Source: Bacteroidota bacterium
Lineage (GTDB): Bacteria; Bacteroidota; Bacteroidia; AKYH767-A; 2013-40CM-41-45
Reading direction: 5' to 3'
Length of the DNA stretch: 64,000 nt
NCBI GenBank assembly: GCA_016711505.1
Contig: JADJSV010000001.1
Coordinates: 744,001-808,000, forward strand
The notes under the pieces are model-generated. The model was not told the origin of the DNA, ran no database searches, and worked only from the letters and a program-made list of their open reading frames with translations. A program made the translations under genes and the position numbers. This document shows, one piece after another, positions 16,017 through 24,200 of the stretch (position 1 is its first letter; each line of letters begins with the position of its first letter).

Positions 16017-18053
16017 CTAAAGTAGTTTTAAAAGTCGAAGTGCCTGTGCATTTTCCGGATTAATTTTTAATACCCTGGAAATGTATTCTTTTGCCTGAAC
16101 TTTCTGGTTTCGATAAACCATCAATCCGGCCATATTAAGTAAGGCTTGTTCGTTATCCGGGTCAGTATCCAAAGCAACCTTATACAACTGCTCTGCTTTT
16201 TTGTCTTCTTTATTAATACTCAACTCCAAAAATCCATAATTAATATAGGCAGCAACAAACCGTGGATTCTCTGAAATAATAAACCTATAGTTAGACCCTG
16301 ACTTTTCATATTGACCTGTTTCAAATTGAAGGTCGGCAAGTTTTAGTCTGAAATCAGGATAAAATGGAGCAAGTTCTGTTGCTTTATTAAAGTAGAGCTC
16401 TGCGCTTGTTTTGTCACCCAATTCAGAAAAAGCCTGGCCAATTCTGTATGCCGTCCATGCATCATCATTTGAAAACGACTTTTTGTTTAATGCCGATAAT
16501 GCATTTCCATGTTCAGAAACATATTTAAGAAGTCCTTGATAATCCTTTTTCAAAAATGCCCAACGAATCAACTCATTAAAATTCTCAATAATATCCTGCT
16601 TTGAATTATCATTTATATAACGTTTTGCTGAATCGAGAAAAACTTTATTAGTGACAAATTTCTCATAATATGAAAGGTAGGCAATACCTTTTGAACGATC
16701 GTCTGCTTCAGGATTATTGATACATGCAAGTTTAACAAACTCACGGATCTGTTCTTTGTCTGACCGAGAAACAGGCTTGCGGATCCAATGATCTGTTGTA
16801 GTAACATGCGGAATATCGATCGTTCCATTTTTAGGCATGTGGAAACTAACACAATTGTCCTTTTTCAAAGCCCGTTGTTTTGGATCTGCTGTACAATCAT
16901 TTTCTGTTATCAAAGGATTTTTGCCACCTATAATTTTACCTGAAACGGAAGAATGGCAACTCTTACAAGCATTATTAAAACTTTCGCCTGCTGTACTTTT
17001 TACACTCACATGCGGATCATGACACGTGACACAGGTCATTGCATTTTTATAAGGTTCTTTCGATTTTAACTTTGAATTACTTGCTTCAGCAATTTTCAAA
17101 GAGGCAGTGAAACATTTACTCAGCTTCATGCGCTCTGCATGTGAGGCCATGATATGCTGATCGTCATCACCCTTATAAACCGGCATGAATATGTTCATCA
17201 CTTCTGAAAGATGCATTCCGGGTTTAAAATCGAAAAATGATTTGTCTTTCATGAGCACTGCGTTTCCCTGCACATGACATCGCTGACACACATCCAGTTG
17301 CAAATTGATTTCAAGCTTTGCGGGATTTACAATTGAATAATCGATCTCGTTTTTTACATCAATCGTTCTTCCTGCTAACATTTCAATCTGATGCTTTTCG
17401 CCGGGTCCATGGCAACGTTCACAATCAATACCTGAAGGAACATTTATAAATTTATTGGCAGAGCCAAGAACCATTTCAGGGAAAGCATTGTGACAAGACA
17501 TACATTCCAATTCTATTAACCGGTTGAAGCGGTTGTTAAAACCGTTTTCGTATCCCGGTGGCAGATCCCATTTTCCCGATTGCGTATAAAATGTTGCCGG
17601 CGCCTGATAGATGTATCCGTTCACATTTATCATGTGCGAATTCGTATGTTGTCCAGAACCTACGATGTAATTGATCTTTTCTTTTCTGAGATATGAAGTA
17701 TCCTTGCCTGATAATCTGAATTCGGTAAGATAAAAACTATCGCCCTCCCAATGTGGAAAGTATGAGAGATTCCTATAATTATCCTTAATAACAGAATGTG
17801 CGGTGAAATTGCCGGCGGACTTTGCTTTAGATGCAGTATCAAATGACATACCCATTCCGGTATGCATAAAAGTTTCGAATTTATCGGAATGACATTGCTT
17901 GCATGCTTCCTTACCGATATAATTTGTGGAGTCTGAAAGTGAAGAATATTCCTTTACATTAATTTTTGAATCGGTTCTGTTGCATGACAAGAATATAAAA
18001 ACCGAAAAGAAGATCAGTGCTCCTGCGTATACTACATTTTTAATACGCATCAA
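16017..18053 (-). CDS. multihaem cytochrome c lipoprotein with TPR tail
   Basis: Lipoprotein (FFSVFIFLSC) of 678 residues. The first 420 residues contain six CxxCH haem sites (CKQCH, CMSCH, CERCH, CQRCH, CVTCH, CKSCH) in an arrangement like cytochrome c-554 relatives. A seventh, CVSFH at residue 401, has Phe where the second Cys is expected, in the otherwise conserved segment ending HMPKNGTIDIPH. Residues from about 500 are TPR repeats (for example AELYFNKATELAPFYPDFRL and EQLYKVALDTDPDNEQALL). Probably an electron-transfer or protein-interaction role in the periplasm. It is 5 nt downstream of a GNAT gene. Confidence 0.88.
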   Translation of the reverse strand: MMRIKNVVYAGALIFFSVFIFLSCNRTDSKINVKEYSSLSDSTNYIGKEACKQCHSDKFETFMHTGMGMSFDTASKAKSAGNFTAHSVIKDNYRNLSYFPHWEGDSFYLTEFRLSGKDTSYLRKEKINYIVGSGQHTNSHMINVNGYIYQAPATFYTQSGKWDLPPGYENGFNNRFNRLIELECMSCHNAFPEMVLGSANKFINVPSGIDCERCHGPGEKHQIEMLAGRTIDVKNEIDYSIVNPAKLEINLQLDVCQRCHVQGNAVLMKDKSFFDFKPGMHLSEVMNIFMPVYKGDDDQHIMASHAERMKLSKCFTASLKIAEASNSKLKSKEPYKNAMTCVTCHDPHVSVKSTAGESFNNACKSCHSSVSGKIIGGKNPLITENDCTADPKQRALKKDNCVSFHMPKNGTIDIPHVTTTDHWIRKPVSRSDKEQIREFVKLACINNPEADDRSKGIAYLSYYEKFVTNKVFLDSAKRYINDNSKQDIIENFNELIRWAFLKKDYQGLLKYVSEHGNALSALNKKSFSNDDAWTAYRIGQAFSELGDKTSAELYFNKATELAPFYPDFRLKLADLQFETGQYEKSGSNYRFIISENPRFVAAYINYGFLELSINKEDKKAEQLYKVALDTDPDNEQALLNMAGLMVYRNQKVQAKEYISRVLKINPENAQALRLLKLL

Positions 18054-18058
18054 TAGGA

Positions 18059-18607
18059 TTATTTTTTGATGAGTTGCAAAGTGTATTCATCATAGAATTT
18101 TCCTTGTTCGTAGATCCAGTCTTGCTTTAATCCGGTAACTTCAAATCCTGCACGTTTAAACAGAGAAACACTACTTTCATTTTCTACGCGGATGTTAGAA
18201 TAGATCTGATGCAGATCCAGAACTTCAAAACCATAATCCATGATCAGGTGTAATGCTTCTGTAGCATAACCCCTGCCTCTGTCAGCTTTATCTGCGATCA
18301 AAATTCCAATGCCGGCTCTTTTATTTTTAGGATCGAAATCGAAAAGATCAACACAACCGATTGAACGTGTGGTTTCATCTTCATCGGCCTCATCAAAATA
18401 TTTCAGGTCGATCATTAATCGCAATTGTTTGTTCGTGTAAATATCCTGATGAACTTGTGTTACGAACTCCTCCAGAACAAATTTCGAAAAAGGAACCAGT
18501 GTTCCGCTCACACTCCAGATGGAACTGTCGTTCTCCCACTTATAAAGTTGATTGAGATCCGTTGGCTCCAATGCTCTCAAATGAATTAATTCGCCTACCA
18601 GTTGCAT
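18059..18607 (-). CDS. RimJ/RimL/SpeG-like GNAT acetyltransferase
   Basis: A 182-residue acetyltransferase of the RimJ/RimL-SpeG type: N-terminal LRALEPTDLNQLYKWENDSS, the acetyl-CoA motif IADKADRGRGYATEALHLIM and the C-terminal LHQIYSNIRVENESSVSLF. The WENDSSIW pattern resembles spermidine acetyltransferase relatives, but substrate assignment is not safe. It appears to be the promoter-proximal gene of an operon with the multihaem cytochrome; the functional link is unclear. A 6-bp hairpin GAACAA-TCAA-TTGTTC (18677-18692) lies upstream. Confidence 0.88.
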   Translation of the reverse strand: MQLVGELIHLRALEPTDLNQLYKWENDSSIWSVSGTLVPFSKFVLEEFVTQVHQDIYTNKQLRLMIDLKYFDEADEDETTRSIGCVDLFDFDPKNKRAGIGILIADKADRGRGYATEALHLIMDYGFEVLDLHQIYSNIRVENESSVSLFKRAGFEVTGLKQDWIYEQGKFYDEYTLQLIKK

Positions 18608-18735
18608 ATAGATTTTGTTTGTCCGAATTTACGGATTGTTGTTCGAATATTGACGTAGTTGTGAAGTGAATTCTATGAACAATCAATTGTTCAAGTAGTG
18701 GCAAAAGTAAGTCTCCTATACTGCAAAACCAAATT

Positions 18736-19521
18736 TCAAATTATTACATTTCCGCTGAATGCAGCCACTGCAGGGCCTTCCAGCCAGATCTGATCAAATC
18801 GCTGTCCGTCTCCGTTAAAATGCACTTTCAATTTGCCACCCGGTGTATGAACTACGCACTCATCATTTTTTTTGATCTTACCTGAATAAACAGCAGCAAT
18901 TACAGCAGCAGTTACCCCTGTTCCGCAAGAGAGCGTTTCGCCTTCAACGCCTCTTTCGTACGTTCTGACATGAATGGAATTGTCTTCGATCTGAACAAAA
19001 TTCACATTTATTCCTTCAGCTTTATAATCATCAGAATTTCTGATCGCTTTTCCTTTTGATTCTACATTTACTTCTTTTACCGATTTTACAAAAGTGACGT
19101 AATGAGGCGAACCTGTATTCAGGACAATTGCTCCTTTTACTTTTTGAATTCCGAGGACATCAGCCATTTTCAACTTCACTATTAATGGCGTTTTTGAAAC
19201 CAGTATTGCTTCATGCGGACCATCAAAAGCCAGAAAATTTGTTTCTTCTTTGATGAGTTTTAAAGTATGAGCAAAAGCAACAGCGCATCGTCCCCCATTA
19301 CCGCACATCGATCCGAAATTTCCATCAGAATTGTAATAGACCATCTCAAAATCAAATCCATCCTTCTTAACGATCCTGATCAAACCATCGCCACCTATTC
19401 CAAAGTGACGATCACATAATTTCCGGACTTGTTCTGTGGAAAGAGGAAAATTATTCAATCGATCATCGATCATAATGAAATCGTTTCCCGTACCGTGGTA
19501 TTTATGGAATGTTATTTTCAT
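18736..19521 (-). CDS. dapF: diaminopimelate epimerase
   Basis: Converts LL- to meso-diaminopimelate, giving the peptidoglycan cross-linking residue and lysine precursor. The 261-residue protein has the two catalytic cysteines in SMCGNGGRCAVAF and ETLSCGTGVTAAV, plus the N-terminal FHKYHGTGNDFIMID. Length is typical. The start ATG overlaps the stop of the upstream anti-sigma-like gene by 4 nt, so dapF appears to be translated from the sigma/anti-sigma operon. That would place an essential cell-wall gene behind a stress-type regulator. Confidence 0.96.
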   Translation of the reverse strand: MKITFHKYHGTGNDFIMIDDRLNNFPLSTEQVRKLCDRHFGIGGDGLIRIVKKDGFDFEMVYYNSDGNFGSMCGNGGRCAVAFAHTLKLIKEETNFLAFDGPHEAILVSKTPLIVKLKMADVLGIQKVKGAIVLNTGSPHYVTFVKSVKEVNVESKGKAIRNSDDYKAEGINVNFVQIEDNSIHVRTYERGVEGETLSCGTGVTAAVIAAVYSGKIKKNDECVVHTPGGKLKVHFNGDGQRFDQIWLEGPAVAAFSGNVII

Positions 19522-20450
19522 TTGAGTGCTGCCGGTAGATCAGTGTTTTTAATAGTAGAAAAAGCAATAAATTCATCTGAAGGATTTAACCTGAAATAAT
19601 CCTGACCATATTTCATCATCAATTTATCTTCAACAAAATATAGCTTAACAGCATCAGGCTCTTCAATACCAAATAGCACCAGTTTATTTGAAGCCAGTTT
19701 ATAGCCTTTGTAATTTACCGGCGACAACCAGAATTCAACTTCGTAATTTTCGTCCTGCGACTTTGAAGTTTCAACAAGACCTCCGGAAGGATTGAGTTTA
19801 TTTGCTGTTGACTGTGATAAAGAATTTTCGGCAGCTTTTTTTGTCTCTTCGATTTGAATTCCTGTAACTTTCAATGTATGAACAACGAGAAGTTGATCCT
19901 GTTTAACAACTACATTCTCTTCCTCGGAAAGAATTTCGGGATTCAGAGAATCCTGAGTGATTACTTTTTCTTCAACAGATAATTCCGGATTGGAACTCTC
20001 CTTTACTCCCTCCGCTTCACTTGAAGTTTGATTTGTTTTGTTAGAAGATGTTGCAATTGAAGGCGTAGGATCCTTGATCTTTTCAACATCGTTCTTCCTG
20101 AAAAGATCCCAGCTGAAAATACGTTTACGACTCTGTAAAGTTCCTGTCCCAAGATATTGCCATAGCGTAATTCCAATTGCAGTAATAAATAAAAAAGTCA
20201 GGATCAGTTTTAACCCTGATGGAACTAATGGTTTCTTATAGCCAATTTGTGTTACTATGGATTTCTCCAGTCTTGTATCTTCAGCAATTTGAATTGATTC
20301 AATCAGCAGGTTATGAAATGAAACCTGTTTTCTGAAATTCGAATCCTGCTCCAGTTTATCCATGAACTCCTTTAGTTCAACGCCACTTAGCGAATTATCG
20401 ATATAACGATCAATCAAAGATCTTTCTTGCGTTGTCATATCAGGATTCAA
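19518..20450 (-). CDS. putative anti-sigma factor, single-pass membrane protein
   Basis: 310 residues: a helical N-terminal cytoplasmic part of about 85 residues (ERSLIDRYIDNSLSGVELKEF, then KQVSFHNLLIESIQIAEDTRLE), one transmembrane helix (LILTFLFITAIGITLWQYL), then a long Ser/Thr/Glu-rich extracytoplasmic part ending in a small beta-rich module. This architecture and its position after an ECF-like sigma gene fit a membrane anti-sigma factor, although no zinc-binding HxxxCxxC is present. The start may be ATG 20450, overlapping the sigma gene by 11 nt, or ATG 20438. Confidence 0.7.
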   Translation of the reverse strand: MNPDMTTQERSLIDRYIDNSLSGVELKEFMDKLEQDSNFRKQVSFHNLLIESIQIAEDTRLEKSIVTQIGYKKPLVPSGLKLILTFLFITAIGITLWQYLGTGTLQSRKRIFSWDLFRKNDVEKIKDPTPSIATSSNKTNQTSSEAEGVKESSNPELSVEEKVITQDSLNPEILSEEENVVVKQDQLLVVHTLKVTGIQIEETKKAAENSLSQSTANKLNPSGGLVETSKSQDENYEVEFWLSPVNYKGYKLASNKLVLFGIEEPDAVKLYFVEDKLMMKYGQDYFRLNPSDEFIAFSTIKNTDLPAALK

Positions 20451-20970
20451 TTCCGGTGTTAAGTCTTGCCTGAGCGATCTGACGAAACTGGTTTAATGAT
20501 TTGTGAACTTCAAATTCTGCAATCACGGGATTACTGAATTCAAACCGAACTGCAATTTCCTCAAAAGTGAGTTTCTCTGTATATCTCGCACTTAAAAGTT
20601 TTTTGCTTTGCTCATCGAGAATGGTAAAACACGATGCCGCAGCATCTCTTTCGATTTCCGAGGCAGGTAAGATCGCAGGCTGACGTTTGAATTTTCTGCT
20701 TTCTTTTTCTTTACTCAAATGTTCATTGAGAAGGTTATAAATGTATTTATCCAGGTCCACATGCGTTGATAAACGATTTTGCTGAATGTCTCTGAACATT
20801 TTGACAAGTACCTTTGCAAAAATGGCAGGTGTGGCAGTATCTGAAATGCCTTTTCTTCTTAACCACCGACGTGAAGACTGAAAATATTTTTTACTCAATG
20901 CAAAAAGAGTTTCTTCCTTTCCATTACGGATAGAATTGATTACTTCTTCATTGGATTTGTGCGAGATCAT
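20440..20970 (-). CDS. ECF-like RNA polymerase sigma factor
   Basis: A 176-residue sigma-70 family protein. Region 2-like sequence NEEVINSIRNGKEETLFALS and RWLRRKGISDTATPAIFAKV leads to region 4 (EQSKKLLSARYTEKLTFEEI followed by AVRFEF) with a helix-turn-helix. The frame extends 38 codons further upstream, but ATG 20970 gives the normal ECF start, and a TACTTTTG box lies 8 nt before it. First gene of an overlapping operon with the putative anti-sigma factor and dapF. The region 4 DNA-recognition helix is divergent, so target promoters cannot be predicted. Confidence 0.8.
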   Translation of the reverse strand: MISHKSNEEVINSIRNGKEETLFALSKKYFQSSRRWLRRKGISDTATPAIFAKVLVKMFRDIQQNRLSTHVDLDKYIYNLLNEHLSKEKESRKFKRQPAILPASEIERDAAASCFTILDEQSKKLLSARYTEKLTFEEIAVRFEFSNPVIAEFEVHKSLNQFRQIAQARLNTGIES

Positions 20971-20977
20971 CAGAGTG

Positions 20978-20985
20978 CAAAAGTA
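20978..20985 (-). promoter_or_regulatory. -7 box of the sigma/anti-sigma/dapF operon
   Basis: TACTTTTG on the minus strand matches TAnnTTTG and ends 7 nt before ATG 20970, supporting the shorter sigma factor start. No -33 TTTG is seen, so the promoter could be autoregulated by the ECF factor. Confidence 0.45.
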
Positions 20986-21446
20986 GAAAATTAAGGGGAC
21001 TTTCCCTCTTAAATGCTGAATCACAATAACATATATTGAACAATTAAACTGACAATTAAAGCCCGATACTGAACTGAATTTCAATCATTTACACAAATTG
21101 AGTTGGAGATTAAATATAAAACCAGAAAGATTTGTACAGGACTTTTATCAGACGACCTATCTGATTATTAATTGTCATACATACCGATAATCATTTGGAA
21201 CTTTAGTCTGAAGATGAATTATTATTGAAGATTTTAAAACATAAACAAAACCATAGACTAAAAAGATGCGTTGATTCGTTAGAAGTATTACAAGAGCGAA
21301 AAAAGAAAATACGGATCTTAAATCTTAATTTTTCTTAACAGCCGCTTAACTAAAATTAACCGTTCCATTCATATTTGCTTCATTGATAAAAGGTGAATTT
21401 TGATGGCATAAAAATTGACAAATAAATTTTCAAAAAAAAGAAAGCT
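20986..21446. other. divergent AT-rich control region between the sigma operon and htrA
   Basis: No gene is supported. The region is very AT-rich, with TTTTTCTTAACAGCCGCTTAAC and related TTAAC phrases at about 21331-21362, followed by TGATAAAAGGTGAATTTTGATGG nearer the protease. A canonical TAnnTTTG is not present on the plus strand, so the htrA promoter may use an alternative sigma factor; that is inference. Confidence 0.4.
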
Positions 21447-22883
21447 ATGTTAAACAAAATGAAAAAAGCAATTGGCACATTACTGATTGCCGGATTAGGT
21501 GGACTAGCCGGTGCTTCTCTTTATTCAAACTATTCAGACAGCAGTATTTCCACACGTAACATTTCTGATAAACAGAATGTCGCTTTCGTAAATCTTCCTG
21601 CAGCATCACAATCCAACATGACGGATTTTACAAAAGCTGCAGAAATGTCGGTACATGCAGTTGTGCACGTAAAAACATATTACACCTCTCAAGCAGTTAG
21701 TCCCTTTGGTGGAAACCCTTTTGATTTCTGGGGAAGACAACCGCAACGTCAGCAAGAAGGAAGTGGTTCAGGAGTTATCATTACACAAGATGGTTACATT
21801 GTAACGAACAACCACGTCGTTGATAATGCAGAAAAAGTTGAAGTGACTTTAAATGACAATCAGAGTTACACAGCAAAGGTAATCGGAACAGATCCTTCTA
21901 CAGATCTGGCGTTGCTTAAGATTGATGAAAAAAATCTACCATTCATAGCCTATGGAAATTCCGATGATGTAAAAGTCGGCGAATGGGTTTTGGCAGTTGG
22001 AAATCCTTTTAATCTTACCAGTACAGTAACAGCAGGTATTATAAGTGCTAAAGCAAGGAACATTGGAATTTTACCTGATCAATATAAAATTGAATCTTTC
22101 CTTCAGACTGATGCAGCAGTAAATCCGGGAAATAGCGGCGGGGCTTTGGTAAATACAAATGGGGATCTGGTTGGAATCAATTCAGCCATAGCTTCCAATA
22201 CCGGAAGTTTCGCAGGGTATTCATTTGCGATTCCTGTTAACCTTGTAAGAAAAGTAATGGATGACCTTGTTGAATTCGGAAGTGTTCAGCGTGGATTCAT
22301 TGGAGTATCTATCCGTGATATCGATTCAAAACTTGTTGAAGAAAAAGGTTTAAAACCAACGCAGGGAGTATTCGTTGCCGGACTAACAGAAGGTGGCGCA
22401 GCTGCTGAAGCAGGATTAAAAGAAGGCGACATCATTCAGAAAGTTGGTAACGTTTCTGTTACCTCCACTCCTCAATTACAGGAACAAATTGGAAGATATC
22501 GCCCGGGTGATAAAGTTGCAGTTGCAATTTTAAGAGACGGAAAAGCGGAAAACCTAATGGTAACACTCCGAAATAAAGATGGAGATACTAAAATCGTAAA
22601 AGTTGAAGAGTCGTTGAGTTTACTTGGTGGCACATTTGAAAATGCATCGCAGGATGAAAAATCAAAACTCAAGATCCGGGGTGGTGTTAAGATCTCAAAA
22701 TTACTAGCAGGTAAATTAAGAAGTGCAGGCATTCAGGAAGGATTTATCATTACATCGATCGATAAGAAACCGATTACATCAAAAGATGATCTTGAAAATG
22801 CTTTAAAGACAAAACAAGGTGGGGTTCTGATCGAAGGTGTTTATCCGAATGGAATGAAGGCGTATTATGGGTTCGGAATTTAA
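21447..22883 (+). CDS. degP: periplasmic serine protease HtrA/DegP
   Basis: Envelope quality-control protease/chaperone. 478 residues with an N-terminal hydrophobic anchor or signal (about 8-28), a trypsin-like domain with His123 (NNHVVDNA), Asp153 (PSTDLALL) and Ser230 (NPGNSGGAL), then two PDZ domains (GFIGVSIRDID onward, and GGVKISKLLAGKLRSAGI to the end). All catalytic residues are present. The gene is divergent from the ECF sigma/anti-sigma operon, so stress control by that pair is plausible but not shown. ATG 21459 is an alternative start. Confidence 0.94.
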   Translation: MLNKMKKAIGTLLIAGLGGLAGASLYSNYSDSSISTRNISDKQNVAFVNLPAASQSNMTDFTKAAEMSVHAVVHVKTYYTSQAVSPFGGNPFDFWGRQPQRQQEGSGSGVIITQDGYIVTNNHVVDNAEKVEVTLNDNQSYTAKVIGTDPSTDLALLKIDEKNLPFIAYGNSDDVKVGEWVLAVGNPFNLTSTVTAGIISAKARNIGILPDQYKIESFLQTDAAVNPGNSGGALVNTNGDLVGINSAIASNTGSFAGYSFAIPVNLVRKVMDDLVEFGSVQRGFIGVSIRDIDSKLVEEKGLKPTQGVFVAGLTEGGAAAEAGLKEGDIIQKVGNVSVTSTPQLQEQIGRYRPGDKVAVAILRDGKAENLMVTLRNKDGDTKIVKVEESLSLLGGTFENASQDEKSKLKIRGGVKISKLLAGKLRSAGIQEGFIITSIDKKPITSKDDLENALKTKQGGVLIEGVYPNGMKAYYGFGI

Positions 22884-22885
22884 GT

Positions 22886-22911
22886 GGATTGCGGATTGCG
22901 GATTGCGGATT
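22886..22911 (+). repeat. heptamer tandem repeat GGATTGC x3.5
   Basis: Three perfect copies of GGATTGC (22886-22906) plus a partial fourth begin 3 nt after the htrA stop codon. Short and probably neutral, but it adds to the number of simple repeats placed directly at gene 3' ends in this window. Confidence 0.7.
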
Positions 22912-22969
22912 TTGTACTATTCAAAGCTTCTGCTAATCTTAAAGGTCGAATTGAAAAATCTTAAAATTT

Positions 22970-23005
22970 AAAAGAGCCGTAAATAATCTTTACGGCTCTT
23001 TTTAT
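22970..23005 (+). terminator. rho-independent terminator after htrA
   Basis: Perfect 14-bp stem AAAAGAGCCGTAAA / TTTACGGCTCTTTT (22970-22983, 22989-23002), loop TAATC, followed by T. The flanking A and T tracts make it functional in both directions. Confidence 0.92.
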
Positions 23006-23123
23006 CGAAAAAGTGTCAGAAAGTGCATTTTGGGTGCGGTTTTTGATGTAATAAAAAAGATCGCTGCTTATTAATCTTTTTTCAACAATCCGGAGTAGTT
23101 ATTAACCGATTGTTGACAAAAAC

Positions 23124-23154
23124 TTGCTTCGCCTTTAGCTAAGGCTTATCTTTG
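23124..23154 (+). promoter_or_regulatory. Bacteroidota-type promoter of rpoD
   Basis: TTG (23124-23126), a 20-nt spacer, then TATCTTTG (23147-23154), a full match to TAnnTTTG. The start of transcription would be near 23158, leaving a leader of about 65 nt. The spacer contains the near-palindrome GCCTTTAGCTAAGGC, which could be an operator. Confidence 0.8.
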
Positions 23155-23224
23155 CAGCACTATTAAAAAACAGATTTTTCGTCAAAATCTGCGTATTTTC
23201 TAACTTAAAATCTCTCGTCTAACC

Positions 23225-24088
23225 ATGCGTCAGCTCAAAATAACCAAATCGATCACTAACAGAGAAAGTCAGTCTCTGGAGAAATATTTACAAGAAATTG
23301 GCCGTGAAGAGCTTATTACCGCAGAAGAAGAAGTTCGGTTAGCACGTAAAATTAAAGAAGGTGATCAGAATGCACTTGATCGTCTTACTAAAGCCAACCT
23401 GCGTTTCGTTGTATCTGTTGCAAAGCAGTACCAGAATCAAGGTCTCTCTTTACCCGATCTTATTAATGAAGGAAATTTAGGACTGATCAAAGCAGCAAAA
23501 CGTTTTGATGAGACTCGTGGTTTCAAATTCATTTCTTATGCAGTTTGGTGGATCCGTCAAAGTATCCTTCAGGCATTAGCTGAACAATCCAGAATTGTTC
23601 GTCTTCCGCTTAACCAGGTTGGGTCACTTAATAAAATTTCAAAAGCATATTCTAAACTTGAACAGGAATTCGAACGCGAACCTTCTCCGGAAGAATTAGC
23701 GAAGATCCTGGATATTCCAACTGAAAAGATCGCCGACACTATGCGTGTAAGTGGTAAACACGTTTCAATGGATGCTCCCTTCGTTCAAGGTGAAGATAAC
23801 AGTCTGATCGACGTATTGGAGAATGCAGATTCTCCGCGTGCAGATGGTCTGTTAATGAATGAGTCTCTTCAAAAAGAAATTGACCGTTCTTTAAGTACAC
23901 TTACTGAACGCGAACGTGAAGTGATCCGGTTATTTTTTGGAATTGGAATGCCACATGGACTTACTCTTGAAGAAATCGGAGCAAAATTCGATCTTACACG
24001 TGAGAGAGTTCGCCAGATCAAAGAAAAAGCAATTCGTCGCTTACGTCATAAATCAAGAAGCAGATTATTAAAAGCGTATCTTGGATAA
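23225..24088 (+). CDS. rpoD: primary RNA polymerase sigma factor RpoD/SigA
   Basis: Housekeeping sigma factor of the short Bacteroidota form (287 aa, no region 1.1). Region 1.2 is SQSLEKYLQEIGREELITAE. Region 2 has NLRFVVSVAKQYQNQGLSLP and FISYAVWWIRQSILQALAEQ. Region 3 is EREPSPEELAKIL. Region 4 is LTLEEIGAKFDLTRERVRQI. The N-terminal MRQLKITKSITNRES is the usual start. Monocistronic, flanked by a consensus promoter and a 15-bp hairpin. It would recognise the TTTG-N19-TAnnTTTG promoters seen across the window. Confidence 0.97.
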   Translation: MRQLKITKSITNRESQSLEKYLQEIGREELITAEEEVRLARKIKEGDQNALDRLTKANLRFVVSVAKQYQNQGLSLPDLINEGNLGLIKAAKRFDETRGFKFISYAVWWIRQSILQALAEQSRIVRLPLNQVGSLNKISKAYSKLEQEFEREPSPEELAKILDIPTEKIADTMRVSGKHVSMDAPFVQGEDNSLIDVLENADSPRADGLLMNESLQKEIDRSLSTLTEREREVIRLFFGIGMPHGLTLEEIGAKFDLTRERVRQIKEKAIRRLRHKSRSRLLKAYLG

Positions 24089-24123
24089 TCTTCCTTATAA
24101 CATCATGACCTTATAAATCATTT

Positions 24124-24162
24124 ACAGACAGCTTTCATCAAAAATGAAAGCTGTCTGTGTTT
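24124..24162 (+). terminator. terminator hairpin after rpoD
   Basis: Perfect 15-bp stem ACAGACAGCTTTCAT / ATGAAAGCTGTCTGT (24124-24138, 24144-24158) with a 5-nt loop, then GTTTTAAT. The ATG in the right arm opens an in-frame extension of the gap gene, which is therefore not the real start. Confidence 0.85.
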
Positions 24163-24200
24163 TAATAAAACCTGAACACAAAATAAAACCCCACTCAATT

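Noticed and set aside
24144..24200. 19-codon N-terminal extension of GAPDH
   Set aside because: The ATG is inside the right arm of the rpoD terminator hairpin, and homologues start at 24201.
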